NCBI RefSeq assembly: GCF_003234935.1
Contig: NZ_QKSB01000004.1
Coordinates: 237,944-301,943 of the forward strand
DNA from: Putridiphycobacter roseus
Lineage (GTDB): Bacteria; Bacteroidota; Bacteroidia; Flavobacteriales_D; Crocinitomicaceae
Reading direction: 5' to 3'
Length of the DNA stretch: 64,000 nt
The first letter of the stretch is position 1, and the number at the start of each line of letters is the position of its first letter. Positions 19,164 to 27,659 of this stretch are shown one piece after another. Below the pieces are notes generated by a model. It searched no databases. It was not told the DNA's origin and saw only the letters and a program-made list of their open reading frames with translations. The translations under genes and the position numbers were made by a program.

Positions 19164-19361
19164 TTATTAATTGCCGTTTAATTCAAGCTCTGCTTACAAA
19201 AATAATTAGTTTATTTGAAGGTACCGTAATGTATGCGATTAATATTCTGTCAGCCTCATTTTAAGCTGCCTTTAAAGTTAATATTTATACCCATTTTAGA
19301 TAAAAAACTGATTTTAATAAAGATTAACAGTGTCCGTTCGCAAGGAGACAAAAAGAATCCA

Positions 19362-19383
19362 TACATTTACATGTATCAATGTA
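19362..19383 (+). promoter_or_regulatory. Imperfect palindrome upstream of arsR-like gene, candidate autoregulatory operator
   Basis: TACATT (19362-19367) is mirrored by AATGTA (19378-19383), with a smaller TACATGTA palindrome inside. It ends 11 bases before the preferred ATG at 19395. ArsR-family repressors bind such palindromes over their own promoters. Confidence 0.4.
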
Positions 19384-19394
19384 TTATTATCATT

Positions 19395-19664
19395 ATGGAA
19401 TTAAATCAAGTTGAAAAAATATCTAAAGCTTTGGGGGATGTTAACCGTTTAAAGATACTGCAATACATGCAACAAAACCAAGGAAAAGTAGAATGTACAC
19501 ATGCTTGCAATCTAACCACTTTATCTCAACCATCCATTAGTCACCACATTAAAAAATTAGTAGAAGCCCAACTCATACACCAACATAAAATTGGAAGAAA
19601 TTACCATTATTCTCTTAATCATGAGATTTGGGACCTTTACAAACTTAGTTTGGGAAATCTATAA
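19395..19664 (+). CDS. ArsR family winged-helix regulator
   Basis: An 89-residue regulator. The start at 19395 (MELNQVEKISKALGDVNRLKILQYM) gives the normal ArsR length; an upstream in-frame ATG at 19233 would add 54 residues unlike any ArsR protein. The HTH is TLSQPSISHHIKKLVEAQLI (about residues 41-60), followed by the wing IGRNYHYSLN. Two Cys in ECTHAC near residue 35 could serve as a thiol or metal sensor. It is followed 41 bases later by the flavin-dependent monooxygenase gene, which it may regulate. Confidence 0.85.
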   Translation: MELNQVEKISKALGDVNRLKILQYMQQNQGKVECTHACNLTTLSQPSISHHIKKLVEAQLIHQHKIGRNYHYSLNHEIWDLYKLSLGNL

Positions 19665-19705
19665 TGCCATTTTTGATACATAGAAACATTTAAATGAATT
19701 AAATT

Positions 19706-20725
19706 ATGTCAACAAAAAAAATCGCTTATTCTATATTAGACCTTGCCATTGTTTCCAAAGGAAGTACCTTGAAAGAAACATTCGATCATTCCTTGGCACT
19801 GGCACAAGCTGCTGAAGCAGCAGGTTATAAACGTTTTTGGTTAGCCGAACACCATAACTCTGATGCTATTGGTAGTAGTGCAACCTCTATTCTGATTGGG
19901 AAAATTGCAGAAGGAACAAATCACATTCGAGTAGGTTCGGGTGGTATTATGTTACCAAATCATTCTCCTTTAATTGTAGCCGAACAATTTGGGACTTTAG
20001 GTATATTATATCCAAATAGAATTGACTTAGGATTAGGTAGAGCGCCAGGGACCGACCAAGCAACAGCGACAGCTATACGGTCTGACTTTTACCAAGCAGC
20101 TATGTCTTTTCCAGATGAAATTGCAAAAATTCAACAATATTTTTCCCTTGAAAATGCCAAAGAAAAAGTACGTGCAAATGTAGCTGAAGGGGTTCAGGTT
20201 CCCCTATATATTTTAGGATCCAGCACGGATAGTGCGCATCTTGCGGCAAAAAAAGGTTTACCCTATGCTTTTGCAAGTCACTTTGCAACTGCTCAATTAA
20301 TAAGTGCGCTTGAAATATACCACAAAGAATTTCAACCTTCTGAAGCATTAGACAAACCTTATACATTGGCAGGAGTAAACATCATAGTTGCTGATACAGA
20401 TGAAGAAGCAGAACGAATTTCGACATCTCTTTACAAAATGATTATCGGCTTACTTACTGGCAAAAGAGACTACATGCAGGCGCCAGTTGAAATGACGCCA
20501 GACATCCGTGAGTTGCGACAACATCCCTCTGTTCAACAAATGCTGAAATATTCCTTTATTGGTAGTAAAGCAAAAGTAAAAAAAGAAATAAAAGCATTTA
20601 TCGACACCACACAGGTAGATGAGTTGATTGCTGTGACCAATATATTTGATGGCGAAGATAGAATTAAATCCTACCGCCTTTTTGCTGAAATTATGGCAGA
20701 ATTAAATGACGAAAAACCAGAATAA
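19706..20725 (+). CDS. LLM-class flavin-dependent oxidoreductase (luciferase-like)
   Basis: A 339-residue bacterial-luciferase-type TIM barrel using reduced FMN. Family segments YKRFWLAEHHNSDAIGSSA, IRVGSGGIMLPNHSPL, LYPNRIDLGLGRAPGTD (about residues 110-126) and PLYILGSSTDSAHLAAKKGL are present. This is the YhbW-like subgroup, whose substrates are mostly unknown. It is probably an operon with the upstream ArsR gene and ends at a strong hairpin. Confidence 0.9.
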   Translation: MSTKKIAYSILDLAIVSKGSTLKETFDHSLALAQAAEAAGYKRFWLAEHHNSDAIGSSATSILIGKIAEGTNHIRVGSGGIMLPNHSPLIVAEQFGTLGILYPNRIDLGLGRAPGTDQATATAIRSDFYQAAMSFPDEIAKIQQYFSLENAKEKVRANVAEGVQVPLYILGSSTDSAHLAAKKGLPYAFASHFATAQLISALEIYHKEFQPSEALDKPYTLAGVNIIVADTDEEAERISTSLYKMIIGLLTGKRDYMQAPVEMTPDIRELRQHPSVQQMLKYSFIGSKAKVKKEIKAFIDTTQVDELIAVTNIFDGEDRIKSYRLFAEIMAELNDEKPE

Positions 20726-20740
20726 CTATCTTTTTGTAAT

Positions 20741-20787
20741 AAAACCTCCTCTTATCAACTATAACCAAGAAGTTATATGGAGGTTTT
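20741..20787. terminator. Bidirectional terminator between convergent genes
   Basis: AAAACCTCC (20741-20749) pairs with GGAGGTTTT (20779-20787); an inner ATAAC/GTTAT pair (20761-20765/20772-20776) extends the fold. A-runs and T-runs on the two sides let it act for the flavin oxidoreductase (+) and the secreted protein gene (-) at 20795. Confidence 0.75.
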
Positions 20788-20794
20788 ATTTATT

Positions 20795-21358
20795 TTAAGG
20801 AGTACATTGTGTTGGTACATCCAATAAGTGTCCGTTTGCCAGACTAAAACTTAAAGAACGATTTAAACTTAAGGCATCTTTCCCCAATTCAATATTGTAT
20901 TCCGTATTGTAAAACTCTATGGTCAATACTTTACCTTTTTGCAATAATTTTTTGGTTGTTTTTACCAGCTCTTTATCTACCGATTGAAATGGATTTACAC
21001 ATGAAACTGAATCTATAAAAAATAACACTTGTTCAAAATTAGTGGAGGTGGATGACGTAAAATCTAAACCACCCCAATAGCCATCTCTGTAGTTATTTGA
21101 GAATTCAATTAAATACTTAGGCGGCTGCGTAGTGTCTTCACATTCTAAAGCGAAAAACAGAATGTAATTAAGATTTGAAAAATTTGCTAGATATTTTAAA
21201 CCATGCGATTGTACCAAAGCCCAGCCTTCATTGTGAAAACTGTATACATAGTCTTCGCTTAAAGTATCCATATTAAAGACAGCATCTTTTTGTACCACTT
21301 GGGCATTTGCTGTTAGACAAAAAGAGATAAGAGATAAAAAAACAAGGTACTTTTTCAT
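20795..21358 (-). CDS. Small exported protein of unknown function
   Basis: A 187-residue protein with a signal peptide (about residues 1-19, cleavage after NAQ). The mature part is mixed alpha/beta with three Cys (ALECEDT, DSVSCVN, PTQCTP), which could form a disulfide in the periplasm. I do not recognise a family. It is not close enough to its upstream neighbour (213-base gap) to be sure of an operon. Confidence 0.65.
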   Translation of the reverse strand: MKKYLVFLSLISFCLTANAQVVQKDAVFNMDTLSEDYVYSFHNEGWALVQSHGLKYLANFSNLNYILFFALECEDTTQPPKYLIEFSNNYRDGYWGGLDFTSSTSTNFEQVLFFIDSVSCVNPFQSVDKELVKTTKKLLQKGKVLTIEFYNTEYNIELGKDALSLNRSLSFSLANGHLLDVPTQCTP

Positions 21359-21571
21359 GTGTCAGTTTAGTTTGTCATAATAAGGACGACAATTTAATTA
21401 TTACCGTGAAATTAAACGATTTTTTTTGCATACTATTCCTCTCTAGTTGACTTAATTTATTGCCGTACTCTCTATTAAATCGAAGCATCCCAAATCAAAA
21501 GTAAAAATGTGATATAACTTCATCCTTTTGATTTTTCAATCCACCATTCTATCCGACTTAAAACCCTGTAA

Positions 21572-22258
21572 TTAATAGATTCTTTTCGATTCCAAGCTGC
21601 TTAAATTTATCACGGAACGCACAAAGAAAAAAGGTAAATCTAGAGCATTTTTTTTCACATATAATCCGTCCCCTTTCTCTTGAATTAATCCTTCCAATAA
21701 AAATTCATCCTCCGACACCTTTACTGCATCATCAAAAACAGTTGAAACTCTAAAAGTAACCCCATTACTGCTTGCATAAATATGGGAAGGATAGCCACAA
21801 CTGTCTTTTTGAACAGCAGTTATTTTAACAAGAATTGTTTCCGAAAAGGAATTAAAGTGACTTATATTATCCTTCAAACTTTCCCCTATTAATTCTTTTA
21901 CTTTCATGGAATCAATAGCCTCTTGTTTAATTGTTTTCTTTTCAATGGACTCTTGTGTTACTGCAGAAAATATTTTTTTTAATGCACAACAATCCACTAA
22001 TAAGCGAGTAAATAATTCCAATTCATACTCTTGTTCACCAAAGTTGCTCACTAACAAGGAATCACTTTTTGTGAATGGATAGATATCACTACACCTCTGC
22101 AATTTATCACTTAAGTCATCTTTACTTTCGTAAGTGCTAATTTCTGTAATACAATTACAAAAAACTGAGCTCTCTTGTTCAATGAGTCTATCTATTTCTT
22201 GGGCATGCAACACAACGCAAGATGTAAATAGTAAACAAAATGTGAAAAATTTATTCAT
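21572..22258 (-). CDS. Exported protein of unknown function
   Basis: A 228-residue protein with a signal peptide (about residues 1-19, ending HAQ). The mature N-terminal part contains FCNCITEIS and DCCALKK, Cys-rich helices of the kind seen in small Bacteroidetes secreted proteins. The C-terminal half (about 135-225) looks like an all-beta domain (ILVKITAVQKDSCGYPSHIYASS; FLLEGLIQEKGDGLYV). No catalytic motif is seen. It lies downstream of thrA on the same strand with a 214-base gap. Confidence 0.65.
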   Translation of the reverse strand: MNKFFTFCLLFTSCVVLHAQEIDRLIEQESSVFCNCITEISTYESKDDLSDKLQRCSDIYPFTKSDSLLVSNFGEQEYELELFTRLLVDCCALKKIFSAVTQESIEKKTIKQEAIDSMKVKELIGESLKDNISHFNSFSETILVKITAVQKDSCGYPSHIYASSNGVTFRVSTVFDDAVKVSEDEFLLEGLIQEKGDGLYVKKNALDLPFFFVRSVINLSSLESKRIY

Positions 22259-22472
22259 TTTAATTTAAATTTTATCCGCTAAATATAGCCAAGAATCACA
22301 CAATATAATTCCTTGGTATCCATTATTTATATATAAAAAAACAGTTTCCATTCCTTCAAGGTTAACCTTAATAAAAAGGGAATTATGGCAGTAATAAATG
22401 AACTTACGCGATCTCCAACTGCTTTTATTTCTCCTTTGCATTTATCAGTGGGCTAGCTAGGCTATTTTTAAA

Positions 22473-24890
22473 TTATTTTTTATCCGCTATTCTTAACAAA
22501 TCGCCAAACACTCCCCTAGCCGTTACCTCTGCACCAGCGCCAGCACCAATAATAGTAATTGGATTTTCCTTGTAGGATTCCGTATAGATTTCAAAAATGG
22601 AGTCAGAACCAGTTAAGTTTCCTAAGGCGCTGTTTTTAGGGATAGCAACAAGTTTTACTTGTAAATCACCTTTTTCCTCTTGTAAATTCCCAGATAAATC
22701 ACCTATATATCTTAACACATAGTCATCAGCAAGCTTATTTTTAATTGCGGAATAGTAGGTATCTATGCCTTCAATATTAACCAAAAATTGTTTCGTATCT
22801 CCTTTTCTTAAAGATTCTGGGATCAAATTTTCAATATTTATATCGTTAAATTCATTTTTCAAATCTAACTCTCTGGCCAATATCAATAATTTACGCGCCA
22901 CATCATTCCCACATAAATCTTCTCTGGGATCAGGTTCTGTATACCCTAATTCAATGGCTTTTTTTAAAAAATAACTAAAAGGCTGTTCACTAGCAGAAAA
23001 AGAATTAAATAGATAACTAAGTGAACCTGAAAAAACGCCCTTGATACGGGTGATATTTTCTCCAGACTCATGTAAGGTTCTAATCGTATCGATAATTGGT
23101 AAACCCGCCCCTACATTCGTTTCGTACAAATAGTTTTTTTTATGTAGCTGTAAACTCTCTCTTAGTGTTTTATATTGAAAATATCGTTGTGTATTTGCAA
23201 TCTTGTTCGAAGAAACCAAATCAAACCCATTTTCTATAAATGAGGTATAATAGTTTACAAAGTCCTCACTTGAAGTGTTGTCAATTAAAACTAAATTTTC
23301 TAAATGGTGTTTTCTGGCGTAGGCGATAATGGCTTTTTCATGGTCTAAAGTGTTTTCCTTTTCCTGTAAACTTGTTCGCCAATTGTCTGAAATACCATTT
23401 TTATTGAATAATATTTTTTCTTTTCCTGCAATGGCAAATATATTCAACTTTAAATTCTTCCTATTCAAAACTTTAGCCTTAGACACTAGTAATTGATTGA
23501 TTAAAGAGCCTCCCACAGTGCCTTTACCTACAATTGCAATATGCATTGTTTTAATCGCGCCAAAAATTTGAGAATGAATTACATTAACCGCCTTCTTTAC
23601 TTCTTTTTTATGGATTACCAAACTGATATTATTGCCACTAATGGTATTATTGATGAGTAAAATATTTATTTTATTTTGTTTAAGGTAATCTAAACAACTG
23701 GCAAAATTTCCGATATGTTGTCCGACAATGGTGACTACAGAGATATCTTCAATGGTGTTTACCGCTTGAATATCTTGCTTTAATATTTCATGTTTAAATT
23801 CATTTAGAAGCACTTTTTGTGCCATGGCTTTATTTTTTTTAGGGATAATAAAACTAACGCCTCTTTCTGAAGATCCTTGAGAAATTATACCAATGTTTAC
23901 ACCAATGTTACTTAGGTTTGAAAATATACGTGCATCAATACCTTTTTTACCAATTATCCCCTTTCCAATAATATTGATTAATACCACCTCTTCTTGAACG
24001 GATATGGATTTAATACTTCTCGCAGTTTGGTGGTTACTAATAAGTGTCCCTTCGTTTTCTTTATTAAAAGTATTTAAAATGTGTAAAGAAATGCCATCTT
24101 CTATTAAGGGATTAATGCTTTTGGTATGCAGGATAGAAGTCCCGAAACTGGCTAATTCACTGGCTTCATTATAATTAATATGTTTTATTATTTTAGCATT
24201 GCTTACTATTTCAGGATTTGCGGTGAAAATACCATCTACATGCGTATAACTTTCAATGGCTTTAATGCCTAAAAAATTGGCGATCAAGGAAGCAGAATAA
24301 TTGGTTCCATTTCTACCTAAGGTCGTGGTCTCATTTGTTATGTTCGACGCAATAAACCCAGTAATAATTGGGGTTACATCCGCATCAATAGTTTCAATAT
24401 ACTTTACTGTTTTCTCTTTAGAAGTGACCAGATTTACCTGCGCATTTCCAAAATTGTCATCTGTTTTTAAAAACAATCGACTATCCACCACTTGACACTT
24501 TATGTTTATGTTATTTAGTAAAGCAGAAACCATTTTCACCGCCAGTAATTCCCCTTGGGCTAAAACCAAATCTTTAATTTTTTGACTATAGTCCTCGGTT
24601 AATTGTACCCCTTTCAATAACCTATTTAACAAGTCAAATTCTTGGTCAACATTTAATGTTGTAAGCGGCTCAATTTGCTGTTTTCTAAATTGTATCAGCA
24701 CCTTTTCATAATTACAATTTGATTTTGCTAGCTCCAAAAGGTTTTCTAATTCATCTGTTGCATCTCCTCTAGCAGAGAGTACTACAATTATTTTTTCTTT
24801 ATTTTTTATTTTTTCAGAAAGGATGGCAATAACATTTTTTATTCCTTTTCCATTCGCGAGAGATTTCCCTCCAAATTTTAATAATTTCAT
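22473..24890 (-). CDS. thrA: Bifunctional aspartate kinase / homoserine dehydrogenase
   Basis: An 805-residue fusion catalysing the first and third steps from aspartate to homoserine. The aspartate kinase half starts with KFGGKSLANG (residues 5-14) and includes TTLGRNGTNYSASL. Two ACT regulatory domains lie at about residues 300-445. The homoserine dehydrogenase half begins with the NAD(P)-binding AIVGKGTVGGSL near residue 455 and contains ETNVGAGLPIIDT and YTEPDPREDLCGNDVARKLLIL. ACT domains suggest feedback inhibition. It is the last gene of the metY-metX-thrA series and supplies homoserine to MetX. Confidence 0.96.
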   Translation of the reverse strand: MKLLKFGGKSLANGKGIKNVIAILSEKIKNKEKIIVVLSARGDATDELENLLELAKSNCNYEKVLIQFRKQQIEPLTTLNVDQEFDLLNRLLKGVQLTEDYSQKIKDLVLAQGELLAVKMVSALLNNINIKCQVVDSRLFLKTDDNFGNAQVNLVTSKEKTVKYIETIDADVTPIITGFIASNITNETTTLGRNGTNYSASLIANFLGIKAIESYTHVDGIFTANPEIVSNAKIIKHINYNEASELASFGTSILHTKSINPLIEDGISLHILNTFNKENEGTLISNHQTARSIKSISVQEEVVLINIIGKGIIGKKGIDARIFSNLSNIGVNIGIISQGSSERGVSFIIPKKNKAMAQKVLLNEFKHEILKQDIQAVNTIEDISVVTIVGQHIGNFASCLDYLKQNKINILLINNTISGNNISLVIHKKEVKKAVNVIHSQIFGAIKTMHIAIVGKGTVGGSLINQLLVSKAKVLNRKNLKLNIFAIAGKEKILFNKNGISDNWRTSLQEKENTLDHEKAIIAYARKHHLENLVLIDNTSSEDFVNYYTSFIENGFDLVSSNKIANTQRYFQYKTLRESLQLHKKNYLYETNVGAGLPIIDTIRTLHESGENITRIKGVFSGSLSYLFNSFSASEQPFSYFLKKAIELGYTEPDPREDLCGNDVARKLLILARELDLKNEFNDINIENLIPESLRKGDTKQFLVNIEGIDTYYSAIKNKLADDYVLRYIGDLSGNLQEEKGDLQVKLVAIPKNSALGNLTGSDSIFEIYTESYKENPITIIGAGAGAEVTARGVFGDLLRIADKK

Positions 24891-24963
24891 CTTATTTTAT
24901 TTTAATGCGTTCTATATATCTTCTATACTATCATCAATGTGCTCTAATCCTTTTGAAATCCGA

Positions 24964-25122
24964 CTAACACCTCGCTATATCTCCCCCCCCTTCCGGTAGG
25001 CTTGCATGGGGGGTAAATGCAGGATGGGTTACAATATATCCTCTCCTAAATTTGTGGTGCGTGCATTCATTTTTCAGGATATATTGAAAATCCCAATTCT
25101 TCCTTTTTAGTTGCTTTTTCAT
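24964..25122 (-). CDS. Candidate small ORF coupled to metX (52 aa)
   Basis: An open frame of 52 codons whose ATG overlaps the metX stop (shared ATGA), the classic arrangement for translational coupling. It begins MKKQLKRKNWDFQYILKN, is strongly basic at the N-terminus, and ends with RC. The C-terminal third (THPAFTPHASLPEGGGD) is encoded by the C-run/G-run hairpin element at 24983-25013 and looks like chance translation of an intergenic repeat. It may be a true small protein whose tail was altered by a repeat insertion, or a fortuitous ORF. Confidence 0.3.
   Translation of the reverse strand: MKKQLKRKNWDFQYILKNECTHHKFRRGYIVTHPAFTPHASLPEGGGDIARC
24983..25013. repeat. C-run/G-run hairpin, REP-like intergenic element
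   Basis: A run of eight C (24983-24990) faces a run of six G (25008-25013) across a 17-base spacer. This G/C-rich composition is abrupt in an AT-rich region, and the flanking ACACCTCGCTATATCTC resembles the arms of REP-like palindromes common between genes in Bacteroidetes. It lies between metX and thrA and could alter thrA mRNA stability. Only one copy is in the window, so the repeat call is from memory of similar elements. Confidence 0.4.
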
Positions 25123-26093
25123 ATCGTTTTCTTAAAAATTGGCGCTAAAAATTCAGTAATTTGTTGGTGCTCCAGTAGGAAAGCATCATGTCCATGTATG
25201 GATTTGATTTCAAAAAATTGATTTGGAATTTTTAAGTCATCCAATATTTTTTTTGTCTCGTAATTTTCGATTGGAACAAAAAACAAATCACTTTCAATAC
25301 TAATTTGGACAATCGTAGCGGTTATTTTAGCAAAAGTATTTTGAATTGTTTTTCCTTGAGGTACAGCATCAATAGTCGATAGCAAGTGATTCATCAATAA
25401 ATATGCTTTTAACTCAAAACGATTTTTCAATTTCTCTCCATGATGGTCTAGCCATGATACAACGGCATAGCTTTCTTCCTCTTTCGTTTTTAGGCGGTTA
25501 AATTTTTCTTTGAAGGACGCTGGTGTTCGATAAAAAAGCATGGCCATTTTTCGCGCATCTTCCATTGGCTTATTAGCATGTAATAAAATACTTTCTTGAA
25601 TGGTACTTTGGCCAATAATCCAATCGGAAGCTTTCCAATCGGAAGCAATAGGAATAACGTACTTTGCAAAATCAGGAAAAAGGCAAGCCATTTCCCATGC
25701 TATTCCACCACCAATTGAGCCACCTAGAATTGCAAAAACACTTTTTACATTTAAATCATTTAATACGCGTTGGTAAATAATGGCAATATCTTTTGCTGAA
25801 AAGTCTTTATATTGCTCGATCAAAAAACCATCATATCCATTTCCCGGCACATTAAAAGCTATCACACAATAATGATTCGTATCGATTAACTGATTGGCAC
25901 CTACAATTTCACGCCACCAACCTTTATCCGGACTATTCAAGTCCGAATTTCCTGTTAAGGCATGATTAATCACCACCACCGGCGCCGCATTCATTTCCTG
26001 ACCAAAAACCTGATATGAAACAGGTATTGCTGAATAACGCACGCCTTTTGTGGTTTGGTAATTATGTATTTTATGGTGTTTTAAAATATCCAT
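25119..26093 (-). CDS. metX: Homoserine O-acetyltransferase (MetX-type alpha/beta hydrolase)
   Basis: A 324-residue alpha/beta-hydrolase enzyme that acetylates homoserine with acetyl-CoA. Segments VVINHALTGNSD, the nucleophile elbow LGGSIGGGIAWEMA (Ser near residue 139), the Asp in SIESDLFFVP and the His in IHGHDAFLLEH form the triad. It is shorter than many MetX proteins (usually ~350-380), consistent with a Bacteroidetes subgroup. It starts two bases after the metY stop, so the two are one operon making O-acetylhomoserine and then homocysteine. Confidence 0.93.
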   Translation of the reverse strand: MDILKHHKIHNYQTTKGVRYSAIPVSYQVFGQEMNAAPVVVINHALTGNSDLNSPDKGWWREIVGANQLIDTNHYCVIAFNVPGNGYDGFLIEQYKDFSAKDIAIIYQRVLNDLNVKSVFAILGGSIGGGIAWEMACLFPDFAKYVIPIASDWKASDWIIGQSTIQESILLHANKPMEDARKMAMLFYRTPASFKEKFNRLKTKEEESYAVVSWLDHHGEKLKNRFELKAYLLMNHLLSTIDAVPQGKTIQNTFAKITATIVQISIESDLFFVPIENYETKKILDDLKIPNQFFEIKSIHGHDAFLLEHQQITEFLAPIFKKTI

Positions 26094-26095
26094 AT

Positions 26096-27367
26096 TTAAG
26101 CATTAAAGGCTTGACGTAAATCATTTTTCAAATCAGTTATATCCTCTAAACCAACAGATAATCGGATTAAATCTTGACTCACTCCAGCAGACAATTGGTC
26201 TTTTTCGGAAAGTTGTTGGTGTGTAGTACTTGCAGGGTGAATAATTAAAGATTTTGTATCACCAATATTTGCCAATAGTGAAAAAACTTGGGTCGTATCC
26301 GTCACTTTCCTTGCAGCTTCAAAACCATCTTTAAGACCAAAAGTAACCACCCCACTTTGTCCTTTTGGCAAGTATTTTTCACTTAGCTTATGGTACGCAT
26401 TACTTTTAAGTCCTGGATAATTAACCCAAACGACTTCTGGCTGTTCTTCTAACCAAATTGCTAGTGCTAATGCGTTTTTTGAGTGTTGCTTAATCCTAAC
26501 TTCTAAAGTTTCTAAACCTTGTATGATTTGGAAGGCATTGTATGGACTCAAAGCACCACCAAAATCACGCAAACCTTCCAGTCTCAATTTTACGATAAAA
26601 GCAATTTCACCAAGGGCTTCGGCATATTTTAATCCGTGGTACCCCTTAGAAGGTTCTGTAAATTCTGGAAACTTTCCATTGGTCCAATCAAAAGTACCGG
26701 CATCAATTACGGCACCACCAAGAGAGGTACCTTGTCCGCCAATAAATTTAGTTAAGGAATGAATAACGATATTGGCCCCGTAATTTATTGGGTTTAATAA
26801 AGCAGGACTGGCCACTGTGTTATCTACAATTAGCGGAATATTATTTTCTTTTGCAATTTTTGCTATTGCTTCAATATCCAAAACATCTAATTTCGGATTT
26901 CCCAATGATTCAATAAAAATACCCCTTGTATTTTCTTTTATAGCATCCGAGAAATTATTCACCTCATCCGCATCAACAAAACTAGTTTCAATACCGAATC
27001 TAGGCAAGGTAACATTTAACAAATTGAAGGTTCCGCCATACAAACTACTCGAAGACACCAGGTGGTCGCCTGCTTTAAAAAGTGTTAGAAATGTGGATGA
27101 TATTGCTGCAGTACCAGAAGCAAACACAGCTGCTCCCACTCCTCCTTCAACTGCGGCTAAACGTTTTTCTAAAATATCATTGGTAGGATTATTTAAGCGG
27201 GTATAAATAAATCCAAACTCTTTTAACCCAAAGAGATTTGCTGCTTGTTCGGTATTATTAAAAACATAGGAGGAAGTTTGGTAAATGGGTACAGCTCTTG
27301 TTCCTTCTGTTAATTTAGTATCGTGTCCTGCATGTAATGCGTTTGTTTTTTGTGCGAAAGTATTCAT
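26096..27367 (-). CDS. metY: O-acetylhomoserine sulfhydrylase / aminocarboxypropyltransferase (MetY)
   Basis: A 423-residue PLP enzyme of the Cys/Met metabolism family. It joins sulfide to O-acetylhomoserine to make homocysteine. Features: TNALHAGHD start, YTRLNNPTNDILEKRLAAVEGG, the PLP-binding Lys in HSLTKFIGGQGTSLGG (about residue 206), and the C-terminal SLANIGDTKSLIIHPASTTH block, which places it with MetY rather than cystathionine gamma-synthase. It is the first structural gene after two leader-peptide attenuators, which suggests control by Cys and Met supply. Confidence 0.95.
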   Translation of the reverse strand: MNTFAQKTNALHAGHDTKLTEGTRAVPIYQTSSYVFNNTEQAANLFGLKEFGFIYTRLNNPTNDILEKRLAAVEGGVGAAVFASGTAAISSTFLTLFKAGDHLVSSSSLYGGTFNLLNVTLPRFGIETSFVDADEVNNFSDAIKENTRGIFIESLGNPKLDVLDIEAIAKIAKENNIPLIVDNTVASPALLNPINYGANIVIHSLTKFIGGQGTSLGGAVIDAGTFDWTNGKFPEFTEPSKGYHGLKYAEALGEIAFIVKLRLEGLRDFGGALSPYNAFQIIQGLETLEVRIKQHSKNALALAIWLEEQPEVVWVNYPGLKSNAYHKLSEKYLPKGQSGVVTFGLKDGFEAARKVTDTTQVFSLLANIGDTKSLIIHPASTTHQQLSEKDQLSAGVSQDLIRLSVGLEDITDLKNDLRQAFNA

Positions 27368-27401
27368 TGATTATATTTTTTATTATTAATTTATTAAAAG
27401 C

Positions 27402-27446
27402 AAAAAAAAAGTCCCTTATGGTTATGTATTACCAAAGGGACTTTTA
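27402..27446 (-). terminator. Attenuator terminator 2, before metY
   Basis: GTCCCTT (27411-27417) pairs with AAGGGAC (27435-27441), extended by AAAA/TTTT and by an inner TGGT/ACCA stem (27419-27422/27431-27434). On the minus strand it is followed by nine T (27402-27410). It lies between the stop of leader peptide 2 and the metY ATG, about 35 bases before metY. There it would stop transcription unless disrupted. Confidence 0.88.
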
Positions 27447-27482
27447 AAAATTGTTTTAGAACTTTTTTAATCTGGGTAATAC
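27426..27482 (-). promoter_or_regulatory. Candidate antiterminator pairing of leader 2
   Basis: On the minus strand, GTATTACC within codons 25-28 of leader 2 (27475-27482) is perfectly complementary to GGTAATAC (27426-27433), the loop and upper 5' arm of terminator 2. The two pairings share bases and cannot coexist in full. The segment begins five codons after the last Met of the Cys/Met run, so a ribosome stalled in the run would leave it free, while one at the stop codon would cover it. Confidence 0.65.
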
Positions 27483-27556
27483 TTTAGCCTGATGCGCATC
27501 ATCATACACATTTGCATAAAGCAACAACAGTTAAAATTATTCAGATTGGTATTCAT
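27467..27556 (-). CDS. Cys/Met-rich leader peptide 2 (29 aa) of the metY operon
   Basis: A 29-codon ORF with ATG at 27556-27554 and TAA at 27469-27467. Residues 10-20 are CCCFMQMCMMM. In all there are four Cys and six Met in 29 residues, which is extreme for two normally rare amino acids. It starts MNTNLNNFN and ends RIRLKYYPD. It begins 22 bases after the T-run of terminator 1 and is followed by terminator 2. No function is likely for the peptide itself; translation speed through the Cys/Met codons is the probable signal. Confidence 0.82.
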   Translation of the reverse strand: MNTNLNNFNCCCFMQMCMMMRIRLKYYPD

Positions 27557-27578
27557 TTATTTATTTAAATTTTTGGTC

Positions 27579-27614
27579 AAAAAAAAAGCCTTTGCATTTG
27601 CAAAGGCTTTTTTT
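27579..27614 (-). terminator. Attenuator terminator 1, between the two leader peptides
   Basis: GCCTTTGC (27588-27595) pairs perfectly with GCAAAGGC (27600-27607) around a four-base loop, extended by seven A/T pairs. On the minus strand a run of nine T follows (27579-27587). It lies 17 bases after the stop of leader peptide 1 and would end transcription before leader 2. Confidence 0.9.
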
Positions 27615-27659
27615 ATAAAATATATTTTTTTTATATAATGGTGCCTTTAGCATAAATTT
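27596..27659 (-). promoter_or_regulatory. Candidate antiterminator pairing of leader 1
   Basis: On the minus strand, GCTAAAGGC (27643-27651, codons 12-14 of leader 1) can pair with GCCTTTGC (27600-27607), the 5' arm of terminator 1. That gives eight pairs with one bulged U, and upstream ATTT can extend it to the loop AAAT. This would block the terminator. The segment begins five codons after the last Cys codon, the same offset as in leader 2. Confidence 0.65.

Noticed and set aside
19233..19394. N-terminal extension of the ArsR gene from an ATG at 19233
   Set aside because: The added 54 residues are hydrophobic and unlike ArsR proteins, and the palindrome and likely promoter lie inside this stretch.
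24891..25118. Separate promoter or leader peptide for thrA
   Set aside because: No TAnnTTTG element and no Thr/Ile/Met-rich ORF is seen here; thrA most likely depends on the metY promoter.
27579..27614. Perfect GCCTTTGC hairpin as a repeat or attachment site
   Set aside because: Its T-run, position after leader 1 and competing pairing all fit an attenuator terminator.
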